Assembly (NCBI GenBank): GCA_002633025.1
Contig: NMRB01000860.1
Coordinates: 159,979 to 223,978, forward strand
Direction of reading: 5' to 3'
DNA length: 64,000 nt
Source: Notospermus geniculatus
Lineage: Eukaryota > Nemertea > Pilidiophora > Heteronemertea > Lineidae
The notes under the pieces were generated by a model. That model was not told the origin of the DNA and ran no database searches. It saw only the letters and a program-made list of their open reading frames with translations. Positions within the stretch are counted from its first letter, which is position 1. Each line of letters starts with the position of its first letter. The position numbers and the translations under genes are program-made. This document shows, one piece after another, positions 43,960 through 54,887 of the stretch.

Positions 43960-44504
43960 CTGAAACTCTAGAAAAGACTGAGCTGAAACCGGAAGGTGGA
44001 ACTAACCTGTGTAGACAGGATGAGTGAGCAATTAAGGAAAGATTAGTGTCCAAGCACCACGGATGGTTGCTGGACCTAATTAAGGGAGTGGATGTAATTA
44101 AGGAAAGAAAAGTGTCCAAGCCCCACGGATGGTTGCTGGACCTAATAAAGATTGGATGTAATTAAGGAGAAACTGATTCAGCTGAAAGAAAAGGGTTTAA
44201 TAAATAGGACATGTGTAATACATAACAAGCACAAAGCGAAAAGATGCACAAAGGTCAACACAAAGTAAGAGAATATAAAGGAAGTCAACTTCCAGATTTG
44301 TAGGAAAAAATCAGAATGGATAATGCAAATCACTGAGCAATGAGAAGAATAGGGCGAGGAGGAATAGAGCAAAGGGGGGGGGGACAAGGCCTAGACCAGA
44401 AGGGGAGCCACGTGCCCTCCACAACTGGAGAACCTAAAACGAAATAGGCCTACCAGGGGGAGAGAGTGTGAAGAACACGAATGCCAAACTAGGGACTCAG
44501 AACC

Positions 44505-44840
44505 TCAGCATCTTGTGTTAAGACCTGAGGGGGTGATGGTTTTAAGGGTCCACATCCATTTCAACTCTGTACTAAGGAGGGTCGTCTCATCTGGACATGT
44601 CTCGAGGATGGTGAACATCAGGTCCTTGACAGAATGTCCTGGCAACTTGAAGTGGGCATAGAGTATCGAGCAGTCACGATCATCCTCTTTCCCTAATCTG
44701 ATGTTGGACTTGTGGTTGTTCATCCTTTTACGGAAACATGTTCTCTGTCCGACGTACTGATTGATGGTGGTGCATCTGGTACATGTGATGCAAATCACTG
44801 AGCAATGAGAAGAATAACAGACCACATTTTCTGCTGTCAC
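44505..44840 (-). pseudogene. PLE GIY-YIG endonuclease end
   Basis: C-terminal part of the PLE protein: CITCTRC, YVGQR, RKRMNNHKSNIR, the acidic stretch EDDRDCSILYAHF, and the end KTITPSGLNTRC identical to the first copy. The family VVY strand is broken by a 24-nt net in-frame insertion (CYSSHCSVI) that copies a segment of the element's own 3' tail (44323-44351). A one-base frameshift lies just upstream of VVC. Inactive. Confidence 0.85.
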
Positions 44841-44906
44841 AATCAGCGGGACCCCTCAGGCGGAGTAGATGGGACCTTCCCGTGGAGGAACATTCATGTC
44901 ATTCAA

Positions 44907-45570
44907 ATGGTGACAAATATGCCAGTATCCTCAGCTCACACGGCAGGCGATTCGACGCGGAAAAATACTGCAGGAGCGGTCGGGGGCGGTGGAAATCGCT
45001 CGTCGCGTCCTACCGCTTATACTGCATCGCGTCCCAGGACATCCAATATGGCCGCCAGGGGCATAACCCTAAAAACATTGTAGTCCTGCAACTTGGGAAT
45101 GATCTGACCCAGATTGCTCATAACCAACATGCTCCTTTCTGTCATTACACTATTATGTTCAAACGGGTGAGCACATGGTCCATGGACCATTTCATTGGTT
45201 TAAAGGTACCAGTATAAACGTGGGTCCTCCACGAGCCTATCGATTTTCAGCCAAATCGGACATTCCATTTGGCCACCAGGGGGCACTTTGCAAAAACGAC
45301 GTTACCACTCTGACACGTTCAAATTAAATCTAACATTTCTCATTTTTGGTGGAAAGGTGTATGTGTGGATCCTTCACGAACCTATCTGTCTTTCAATTTG
45401 GCCACCAGGGGGCATTTTGTGACCAATTAAAAATTGCCATAACTTCCTTCTTTTTTGAGCTAGGCTGCTCCAATTTTACATGAAAACCACTCATCACATA
45501 TCACACAGTATTTTCATTTCACCTACTTTTGCTTGTTTTCTGGGTCAAGTAGCGTAAACTCTGTTGAAAT
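44907..45570. other. No gene; internal repeats with CTCF-type words
   Basis: TTGGCCACCAGGGGGCA occurs twice on the same strand (45269 and 45398), each preceded by a similar CACGARCCTATC segment, so a 130-bp unit is duplicated. 45166-45190 is the inverted copy of 4951-4975. Confidence 0.55.
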
Positions 45571-45770
45571 TTAAAGCTGAACTTAATAGATATAAACCCC
45601 AAGCGGCAGAGGTAGAAATTACGAACAGCCACAAGGCACTTCCAAACTACCTCTGAAAACGATACACCGTCTGGGACGGTCACAGTTGGTTTCACTTGCC
45701 ACCACGCTCTTGTACAGTAAAGATCTCAGCACAGCTGCCAAATGAGAAAAAACGAAAAATAATCTGTCAT

Positions 45771-45838
45771 GGCACCGAGATTCGAACCCACAACCCTCTG
45801 ATCGATTCGCCAACCTCTTTCTGTACGCGCCACGAAGA
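45771..45838 (-). ncRNA. tRNA-like module, left arm of element B
   Basis: On the minus strand: A-box-like TGGCGCGTACAG (about 45826-45837), B-box GGGTTCGAATCTC (45778-45789), the end CGGTGCC, and TTTTT further out. The A-box is weak; the B-box is canonical. Confidence 0.55.
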
Positions 45839-45947
45839 CTGCTCACTTGCATGACGACAATTCCGATCGCTTTATTTCCTCATGGAGATCTTCAAAACCA
45901 CAGCGCCTTTATTGTAGATCGGCGTGGTTGTATACAAGCAGTCTTCG

Positions 45948-46014
45948 TGGCGCGTACAGAAAGAGGTTGGCGCATCGATCAGAGGGTTGTGGGTTTGAAT
46001 CTCGGTGCCATGAC
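45948..46014 (+). ncRNA. tRNA-like module, right arm of element B
   Basis: A-box-like TGGCGCGTACAG (45948-45959), B-box GGTTTGAATCT (45993-46003, one change), CGGTGCC, then T-runs from 46021. Confidence 0.5.
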
Positions 46015-46209
46015 AGATTATTTTTCGTTTTTTCTCATTTGGCAGCTGTGCTGAGATCTTTACTGTACAAGAGCGTGGTGGCAAGTGAAACCAACTGTGA
46101 CCGTCCCAGACGGTGTATCGTTTTCAGAGGTAGTTTGGAAGTGCCTTGTGGCTGTTCGTAATTTCTACCTCTGCCGCTTGGTGTTTATATCTATTAAGTT
46201 CAGCTTTAA

Positions 46210-48506
46210 GTTACTTGATTTTACCATGATTGCACCTTCAAATTAAATCTGATTTTTCAGATTCTTCATGTGACTACCCCACAGATGGTCACAAGTATTT
46301 GGTCATTTGTCTTTACCAATGCAACGTTCAATGAACACATAAATCAATTTACACCCACAGCCGAGGGCTCTTAAGTGCGAATAGCACGGTATTTTTTTCA
46401 CTTAAATGTCATGATATTCAGCCTCTTTATCGCAGCCTCCAGATTTCACATAATATTTTCAGCTGATTCGATAATGGAAACACCAGGAAAATTGCATAGC
46501 CATCTTGTTATCATGTCTGGCAGCGAATAACAGCAAAACAATATTAAATATCTCAAAATATAAAAAATCCCAGATTTTGATATTTTGAGATATCACGAAA
46601 AACACAATACATTTCAACGATTTTTTCCGCAACGAGTCTTTAATGTCAATCACCTGATCATATCAGTGCCAAATCTGTTGAAAAAAAAATTAGAAATACA
46701 AATGTTAATATATGGACCTTTTTAACCCTGTCGAGACGGATCTCACCGTTTGGCGAGTTTGGTGTGTACCACACACCGTTGGACATTCAAACTGACATAG
46801 AATCGTAACCAGTGGATCGATTGATGTTCTCTTTGCCTATTTTTTTAATGCGAGACTACCCCCCCCCCCCCGCGAATACGCGAATTCGATCTGTTCGAAA
46901 TGCAAATCTGACTCCGGAACGGAGCAGCCACGAAGACGCAACTAGCGCCGAATAAAAGAGGGAACAAGTGGCATTTTGACCAATTTTCAGACTCGTAGGA
47001 GCAACGGTTATCGAGATATACGGTAGACCTTTAAAGATTGGCAACCTGACGAAAACGTAGGCAGAATGCGACTGTTTCCTCAAAACTTGCCTCCAGAATG
47101 AGTGCCTTCTCACCAGTTTTGGTCGCAAATTTTCGGAGGTGGGCGCGTTTTTGTAGAGACATCAGAAATTCATGTTACGAAGTGTACACTTTTGAACTTC
47201 ATCCAGTCCCGAAAGGGTTAATTTGCCTGCTAAATAACAAACGGTTAAAACTAGGTTGACCCAAATACATGAGGTATATGACCAAGTAAGTTTACCGCAC
47301 TATGTTGAAAACAGCATCAAATTATCTTGTTTTATCTAGGAGATATTTGAAAAACACGCTGTCCATTAACTTATGTGAAAGACTGTACATGTACCATGTT
47401 CTCAATTTAATAATTGCTCAGTGACAGCTCACATTAGACCGGTTCCCGTCTCCGCCGCTCCATTCTCGGGGCGCGTTATTCCACAACTACAGACAGTAGC
47501 GCCGCGGAATTTTGCGGCAAAGACGGGAACCAATCTACTTTCAAATGTATCGATTTGAATGGTGCAAGATATCAATCAGGAGTGAAAACACTTGGTACAC
47601 ATAATATTGAATTTCGCCCTCCTACCGTCCGGTGGGAGGTGTCGAACATGTGAAGATGGTAAGGGGGACCACGAGAGGGGTATTTACTTAGACATAATGC
47701 AATCCTATAACCTGACCCATGCCTGACCTATCGTGGGCCATTTGTTCAGCCAACTCTTCGACGTGGAAAACAAGTTGTCTGAACAGCCTACATCGTTCCC
47801 AGGGGTTCCGGTCGTTCTTGAAGCCGAGGTTGAACCGCGGAAGACCTGGAGACAATGTTGCAAATTAGCGTTTTCTTGTGTCGTGACGTCACCGAATAAT
47901 TCCAAGAGTATAGGCGAAAACTGGCAAATCTTCAACAAAAGTGTCTTGAAATTTCTGCATCCTTGTAGCGTTAGTGTACAATTAAAAGACGGCGCTGCTT
48001 CTTGAGGACACAGTCAACGACCCAACCTCGTCCCCAGGGGTATAGTTCACTCAGACAAACTCGGACCACTCGCTCACTAACCCCTGGCATCAGCTTTGGA
48101 TTTATCGCATTTGATTGGTTGATTGGAAACCGTCAAAATATACCCAAGAGTATACCAAAACAAGTTTTCAAAATACTTTGGATCAAATCAAAAGGTTACC
48201 TATATCAAGGTTTGAAGATATTTTGCAAAAAGAATTTAAAAAGCACAAATGTATGTTAGATTCATTATTTTGACTCGTGCTGCCACCAACACCAAAGATC
48301 TTGGTCTAAACATATGTGGCAGCAGGAACGCTGGTCGATTCTTATGCAACCAATCGGTGTATAATGAGCACATCGAAATGCCTATGAGGAGGCTGCCTGT
48401 AGGGTGCCTTTAACTCCAATCACATAATAATTAGTGGCCATCGATAATGTTCATGAATTTGGCCTACCTTATGTGCATACTTGTGACTTACATTTTTGTC
48501 CACTTC
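46210..48506. other. No gene; small hairpins
   Basis: A hairpin on AATATCTCAAAATAT lies at 46543-46592. The rest shows no gene or splice-linked ORFs apart from the MITE at 47434-47537. Confidence 0.4.
47434..47537. mobile_element. 104-bp MITE, TTAGACCGGTTCCCGTCT
   Basis: Ends TTAGACCGGTTCCCGTCT and AGACGGGAACCAATCTA, inner pairing CCGCCGC / GCGGC. Confidence 0.7.
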
Positions 48507-49263
48507 CTAAATCTTGCGTAACTTCCAAATGCTTATTTCTGATGACCACTTTGTCGGGTAGGCATCTATAGAGTCCCGTTCCAAAATATTTGCCTCATAT
48601 CGCATCACCGTACCATCATTACGCACAAAATAATTCGCATAACCAGGAAATTTATCAACAAACATATCATCCTCGGTAATTTCATATTGTCGCTTACTTT
48701 CTCGCAGTTTATTTAAATCAATATTAACCATTTCCAACCCAGCGCGAATAAGTATAATTCTTCCATTTACATCATCAATCGCTAGGTCAGAAATGGCGTT
48801 TCCTGATTTGGGAGTCTAAACCAACTTTTTCTTCATCCGTGTAAATTCTTCATTAGAAAGAAAAAAATCCACATTTCCGTCTTTGTTGGGCAGGCTCCTG
48901 CAAGTTACGAAATAACCACTGAGAGTATATGCTGTCATTTCTGAAAGGCCAGGATGATACTGCACTCTTTTAAAATACAAAATGATTCGAACCCCTTTTC
49001 CCTTCTTTCTGCTTCTACTACTCATGCGGCCAAAGAGAAGTTTCGTTTCGTCTTGAGTTCGTTTTTCATAGGACAGTTTAAAGCTGACGTGAACGAACGA
49101 AAAGTCCCCATGCGACGAGCAAGAGAATTGCAAACGCCCCGCAAACGAAGGCTCAGAACATGATAGACCCCACGAGGCCAGGAGGGCGCCACCTTATTTG
49201 TCTCCGAGCTGTCAAGGTGTCAACATCCTCTGGGGAGCTCCTGCTGAACACTTTTTTTGAAAG

Positions 49264-49345
49264 AAAAAAGTTTGACCCAGCAGGGAATCGAACCCGCGCC
49301 TTGTTATCTCTGTTCCACCGTGTTCCCCATTCGGCCAACGAACCT
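49264..49345 (-). ncRNA. tRNA-like module, left arm of element C
   Basis: Minus strand: A-box TGGCCGAATGG (49327-49337), B-box GGTTCGATTCC (49284-49294), pol III terminator TTTTTT (49264-49269). The A-to-B spacing is tRNA-like. The acceptor stem is imperfect. Confidence 0.65.
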
Positions 49346-49440
49346 GTTGGAACACTTCGCATATTTTCTTTTATTCGTAGTATTATTACGTAAGTCGAAG
49401 GCCTACGTCCATGACAAACACAAATCATGTCTCTATCAGC

Positions 49441-49525
49441 TGGCTCGTTGGCCGAGTGGACAGAGCGGTGGATTACACATCAAAAGATCGACGGTTCGAA
49501 TCCCGTCTAAATGACTACTTTTTTT
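49441..49525 (+). ncRNA. tRNA-like module, right arm of element C
   Basis: A-box TGGCCGAGTGG (49449-49459), B-box GGTTCGAATCC (49493-49503), TTTTTTT at 49519-49525. The T arm GACGG-TTCGAAT-CCCGTC is nearly perfect. The anticodon arm is degenerate, so a translation-competent tRNA is unlikely. Confidence 0.65.
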
Positions 49526-50095
49526 CTTTGAGTAGTGTAAGAGGTATCCGGAGATGTTGACAGCTCTGTTGCCTGAAGGCAAATAGGGTGGCGCCCTCCT
49601 GGCCTCGTGGGGTCTATCATGTTCTGAGCCTTCGTTTGAGGCGTTTGCAGGTCGTTTGTAATTCTCTTGCTCGTCGCATGGGGGCTTTTCGTTCGTTCAC
49701 GTCAGCTTTAAAATCACCCGTGTTTTGTATATGGAAATCATAAGTTGCCGGCAGAAAATGGCGCAGTCCTTATGAGTCAGTCGTCGTGACGAGAACACCG
49801 TTATAGGGACATACTTGGGTTTTCCAAAGCCCTTTACCAAATTAGATAAAATAAATTTGTTCCTGGAATAATACAGCATGCCGGCCTTATATTCTTCAAC
49901 TGGTTGGAGCACACCAGGAGCCGTCAACCTCCTTTCTAAATAACACCTTGCAGGATTCCTAGTAATACCGTAGACAGCGATATTCGTTTTGACCGATTTA
50001 TGCAGCAATTGTGACGGTTCAGCGATTACAATTCTGTCCAGTTTTCTATGGTAGTACAGGAAGTATTTGTATTTTATGGCTGGTGTAAATAACAA

Positions 50096-53000
50096 GATAG
50101 CTGTCTTGTAATATGAATGTTGTACCTAATAATGCAAAATAGAATATCCTTTGACATGATTTTCAAATTCACTTAAAGCCCTTCTGTGCAATGGATGCCT
50201 TTTGTGTGAGAAATTGATCAGGACCTGAATATCCCTTTCAATTCAATAGTTTTGAACACTAGTGACATCTATTGAGGCAATGGGTTAGGGTCCTCACTGA
50301 GTACAGTGTGGATTTAACTGATAATTAATGGCCAGTTGCCAATCAAGTTTTCCTTCGGCTCACCTACTCCCATCTGACCAGCCACCGCCGTTTTGAACCG
50401 CGCCACGTCTTTCCGTCGCTACTTGCGCTACAAAACTGCTTCGGTATATCACGATATGCGATTCGAAGAAAACGTCAACAGGCCAAAAGAGGTCATTAGT
50501 GCGTGTCGGAATTAGCTCAAAACTAGCCAGACAATCAGTGACTCGCTTTCAGGATCAATCTGAGGCCATAGCGACGACACATACATGTAGGCCTATCGTG
50601 CGGCGGCGGCGGCGGCTAAACTGCCAATTGGGCTTTTGATTGCTCAGGCGTCATACATGTCCATAGTCTCGTGCCACCAGACTCTTTCAATTTCCAATTT
50701 TAGAGTCTGGTCCATATGGTTACTTTGAATTGTAAAACTATCATGACGGACAATCTACCGGCGATGACGTAGAACACTACTACATTGCACTGATGCAAAA
50801 AGCATGCAGCATGCGAGTAAAACTATAGTCCTTGCTGTTAGGCCTACCGCACTTTTTATAATTTCCTTCCCAATCTAAAGAATATTAACATACCTGTCTG
50901 AAATTCGAATGAAAGACACTATAAATTGACTTGACGACACAAATTGAGGCAATTCCTGCAGCCTACGTCTGCAACTTTGGAGACCCATGATGCATTGGTA
51001 GTGACTAGCCAATCAGCAAAGCTCCCCTTATTTTGAATCATCGGAATAAGGTCACTGACCCAATTACAATGAGAATTGCGTTCTGTGCCAGACCGTCGGT
51101 CTGACGACCTCGGAGTATGAACGAGAGGCTGGTTGCGCGAGACTAACATGTCCTTCGACTTTTCCATCAACAATGCCAGCGTTTATTGGAGAAAAAATAT
51201 GTCACATTGAATTCAACGCTGTGCCTCCAATCTGCATGCAGTAGGCTAATAGTGGGCAAATGGAACAGAATCTGATGCTATTGGTATTCATTGTTACACC
51301 ATTCTTACCTCTCTACGTCCAAACGTCTCAGCCCCGGGCACCGTCTCCAAAAGCATACTACCAGTTCCCATTCTGCTCAAATGACAGGATTTCTTTTTTG
51401 GACGGAAACTAAACGTCTGATAGCGTTGATCGGCGTTGCAACACGAAGAACATTCAAGAAGTGACGTAATTTCCGGTATGGTCGTGTCGGCCATTACAAG
51501 GGCCACATTCTGGCGGTGAATTTTATAGGAAGATGTGAGCGCTTTTGGAGAAATAATATCTATGTGTTGGCTGATTGATATGAAAAGCATATCCGACATA
51601 GCAATCTCGTACCCAGATCTACCTCATCCGAGGATATCTCTGGAAAGGGCTGCGACCTGACCAAAATTTCTGGTCAACCGCTGGCAGCGTGCCAAAATGT
51701 TTGTTTCACACAATATTTCGTTCTTCGATGACTGAAAAAGATCATATATGCCTAAAAAGTCATATAATACACCCAAAACACGAAGTTGTTTGAGTATTAG
51801 AGCAATTTCAAACGAATAGTTTAGTTGGGAACATCAAGTCGCGGGTGCCAGTTTCGGTGTGATTCGCCTCAAAATTAGTATATTGCGCATGCGCAGTAGT
51901 CCTGAAGTCGTCAGCCCTTTCCAGTGGTGTTGTAGGAACGTAAACCCACTGGGGACGAGTTTGCCGACATAGGTGTGGGCATGTTTACTATTCTTTTTAT
52001 ATTTCGCTTGAGGAAAACAAATTCTGCATCTAATCGTATATTTGTCCATTGAACTATAAAATGACGGCAACATGGGCAAGGGGTCATTAGCCATACTTTC
52101 GAAAATCATCCACTGCTACCGCCATAACAGTGAAGTACTTCTCGCCTGAAAAATCCAGAGAAACTATGACCAACATCAGTACTTCCCTCTTGCCCGAGCG
52201 CTTGAAACAAAGAAATCAGCCATGGGGCTGTTGTTAAAGCGAATTGATAGCGCGTTTTATATACATTTGGCTGGTGTTTGCAAACACAAAATTTCAGCCA
52301 ATCAGAATGCACGAACATTTCTTTGTTGGCATTCTGGAGAGGTTTGTTTACATTTTTTCCCGAAAATTCGTCCCCTTTCAAATTCTATTTCTAAATCAAA
52401 TTTTTTCGATATCAATTCACTTTAAACGATGATCGCTTCATCGGGCCAGTAAAGATGTACGTATGTCCTGCCCGTCGTGAAGTAGTAGATACGAGGCTGT
52501 GAAGCCCGGTAACTTAGGAAAAAACGACAACCAGAGGAAAAGGTAACAAGTTGATTATTGGTGACTGACTCCATTTGAAAGGCAGAATGAGATGGCGATT
52601 TGTACCTAATTATTGATCGATCATTTCATCTCTCACGGCAAAAAAAACAAAACAATTGTAAGCAGAAATCGATATTGCAAATGGATTTTCGCCACCATTT
52701 CATCAATGGGACCAAAAATTCTTACATGTTTACTTCTTTCAAAATAGGCCCTATATTGCATGTTTGCTAAAAAATTACAAAAAATGTATAAGCTTACAGA
52801 TTAGGGCTCTCCAACGCTTGAATCTAATCAACAGAGTAAAAATCGTTGCGAGATTGCTTACATTACCCAAGTACCATTTCTACCTAAGTAAGGTACCGGT
52901 ACATCTTCTCTCGTGGTACTTTACAATAAACGGTCGTCAAGAAAAAAATCATTTTTTAAATGCTGAACTTTTCGGCTGTTGTTGCTTGCATGGACCACAT

Positions 53001-53222
53001 ATGATTCAATGAAGAGAGAATAATGCTGTCGATTTGTAGGATCATATTCTATTGATAAAAAACTGCAGTAAAAAAATCACCATTTTTATTCGCCAATAGG
53101 CGATCCGAGCTTGTGGTCAACTCGCCACAGCCCAGTTTTAGTAAAAACGGGGTTTGTTTTTACAAACTAGCGTTTCTGGTTGGATACGTGTCCTAAACTC
53201 ACTGATTGCTCTCGCCAGGAGC
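50096..53222. other. 3.1 kb without a recognised gene
   Basis: Short ORFs only. (CGG)n at about 50598-50614. 50919-51600 and 51834-52381 have minus-strand ORFs of 84-101 codons with no family motif. No terminal-repeat element seen. Confidence 0.4.
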
Positions 53223-53334
53223 CAGGGGCCGTATGCATAAAACATCTTAAGTGTAAGATTTCCCTTATCTTTTGTTTGGAACAATAGTTTAAGGGAAATC
53301 TTACACTTAAGATGTTTTATGCATACGGCCCCTG
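53223..53334. mobile_element. Palindromic MITE, GCCGTATGCATAAAAC family, copy 2
   Basis: Near-perfect 112-bp palindrome from CAGGGGCCGTATGCATAAAA to TTTTATGCATACGGCCCCTG, centre TTGTTTGGAACAATAG. Less diverged than the copy at 5505-5612. Confidence 0.9.
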
Positions 53335-53553
53335 TACCATAACGTACAGCGCCGTCTGTTAATCGACGGTGACACTACCCTAATCAAAACAAGAACAAAG
53401 TGTACCCGCCGGGCAATATCTTTCGGATGTCTCCCTTTAAAGTCCCCCTTATCGCTACACGAACGTTCTAGAATACGGGACTATGTTAATAAAGTATATC
53501 CTGACCGTGGTAGAGAATTTAGAAATGTTAACAACTTAGTTGTTAAGGCGGCG

Positions 53554-54119
53554 TTAAAGGGAGACTCCACTCACTGTAAACTTTTGAATTTTTATCAATC
53601 CATGGAGACTATTGCCATGAGTTGTGATGTCACTAGTGTCAATAGGCTGACGACCTTTGTAGTGAATGAGTTAATACTCAACTGTGACTGCCTAGGCCTA
53701 TTGGTTGTACCCTCATAAATATGCATTGAGCACTCATGACATCATGCATATCATGAGTGCTCTGCAGTGGTCCCCTTGGGATCCAATTAAAATACTTAAA
53801 ATGATGAGTTCGCTGATTAAAAAAAAACGACATGTTGCAGATATCAGTGGATTTGAATGTATAAATGTGAGCCGGCACAGCAAAATGAGTCGGAAGTCGC
53901 ACAGAAGAAGAACGAAGGTGGAACCAGACAGCAACCACAGAAATCGACCAAGTCAAATTTCACAATGGGCAGACAATCCTGAAATCAGGGAACCGTTGGT
54001 GTCACCTTGGACATGTTGGGTCTTCTTATGTGCGCATTCCGACTCATTTTGTCGTGCCGGGTCACAAATGATATTTCAAAAATTCAAAATTTTACGCAAT
54101 GAGTGGACTGTCCCTTTAA
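53554..54119. mobile_element. TTAA-flanked 566-bp element
   Basis: TTAA on both sides; ends AGGGAGACTCCACTCACTG and TGAGTGGACTGTCCCT; an inner hairpin GAGCACTCATGA / TCATGAGTGCTC (53729-53763). Confidence 0.75.
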
Positions 54120-54708
54120 ACTTTTAAGATGTCAGAGCTATCTGTTGGTGTTAGTGTTAGCAGCCATCTTTATTTGGCTCAATGATGTTCAAGAAATGTG
54201 ATGGGAATGACAACAGCCTGTTAACCCCATGTCAACAGGCTGTCATCAACAGCCTGTTAACGTAATTCTAACAGGCTGTTAGTCAGCACTGCATGTTTGC
54301 TGGGTCAACAGATATGCTACACTAACATCTAACTCAGACCGAATTCTGACCTCAATCATTGTTGATAATAGGGGTCACCTTGTGAACCAATTAGAATGGC
54401 AGCCGTGTAGAAGATTTTTCGACTTCCGGAGGCCACCTCACTCGTTCAATCTTGTGCAGGTTTCGTCGTGATTTTGAATAAACCTTTGGATATCTTGGTG
54501 TTCTAAGTGGCGGTGTGCTGTTTGATTCCACAGAATGGAGAGTTAGTATTGTTACTGTCCGGCATGAGTGTCGGCCAGCGATGAACCGTGAGTGTATTGT
54601 CGTGTGACGAATGAAATGTTAGATTTCGTTTGGCCGAGATTCACCTCAACACGTCCTTCTTTCATATCCCCTGGGGCGAAACTTGAGTGGTCCAATGGGT
54701 TTTTTCAG
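54120..54708. other. No exon recognised; AACAGCCTGTT cluster
   Basis: 54210-54283 holds AACAGCCTGTTAAC and its complement AACAGGCTGTT four times. TTTTTTCAG at 54700-54708 is the acceptor of the exon that follows. Earlier exons of that gene may lie here but are not identified. Confidence 0.5.
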
Positions 54709-54873
54709 GATGTGCAGCAAACTCGGTTGATGGAAGCGCTGTTGAAGATTACCGAATAATAGGGTCGACGGTCTATGACTACGATGAATATGGCGACAAA
54801 AGATTTGTAAAGTTTTCCCAGAGAGAACGCAAATCCGATGTGCACCCTGATACAGTCAAGGCGTTAAACCATG
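54709..54873 (+). pseudogene. CmcI-like gene, first recognised exon
   Basis: Acceptor GGTTTTTTCAG, donor ATG|GTGAGG. Encodes DGSAVEDYRIIGSTVYDYD then EYGDKRFVKFSQRERKSDVH and ALNH, the region before the SAM-binding fold. Ends in phase 1. Assignment rests on context and overall pattern. Confidence 0.5.
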
Positions 54874-54887
54874 GTGAGGGAAACTAT

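Larger units (their letters stand above)
43847..44890 (-). mobile_element. Truncated PLE copy with 16-bp target duplication
   Basis: Minus-strand insertion of the 3' end of the same PLE family as 9480-13555: GIY-YIG region, 3' tail and terminal repeat. CATTCATGTCATTCAA stands on both sides (43831-43846, 44891-44906). The 5' truncation is at the higher coordinate. The tail holds two tandem copies of GCAACCATCCGTGG (about 44063 and 44128). Confidence 0.9.
45571..46209. mobile_element. TTAA palindrome carrying two tRNA-like modules (element B)
   Basis: TTAA on both sides (45571-45574, 46206-46209), ends AGCTGAACTTAATAGATATA and TATATCTATTAAGTTCAGCT (allowing indels). Arms of about 270 bp with high identity, short centre around 45890. 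Each arm contains a tRNA-like module pointing outward. No protein gene. Confidence 0.85.
49078..49711. mobile_element. TTAA palindrome carrying two different tRNA-like modules (element C)
   Basis: TTAA at 49078-49081 and 49708-49711; ends AGCTGACGTGAACGAACGAA and TTCGTTCGTTCACGTCAGCT. Outer arms of about 130 bp are nearly identical (CCACGAGGCCAGGAGGGCGC and complement). Inside each arm is a tRNA-like module transcribed outward, and the two modules are not copies of one another. Inserted in a protein-coding gene. Confidence 0.9.
48507..50095 (-). pseudogene. Broken third member of the local gene family, split by element C
   Basis: Read from 50095 downward: strand-rich sequence (DRIVIAEPSQLL, NIAVYGITRN, KAGMLYYSRNKFILSNL) similar in layout to the starts of the proteins at 35628 and 39052. 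Near 49750 the frame must change once (to PATYDFHIQNTGDFKL). The TTAA element 49078-49711 interrupts at GDFK. Removing it and one TTAA restores GDFKLSYEKRTQDETKLLFG. Then VRIILYFKRVQYHP, an in-frame TAG at 48816-48818 after RMKKKLV, and further AISDLAIDDVNGRIILIRAG and IDLNKLRE, a blade-like repeat. One frameshift, one stop and one insertion: dead. No named domain; propeller-like fold is inference. Confidence 0.6.

Noticed and set aside
49441-49525. A functional tRNA gene
   Set aside because: A- and B-boxes and terminator are good, but the anticodon arm does not pair and U33 is missing; kept as a tRNA-like module only.
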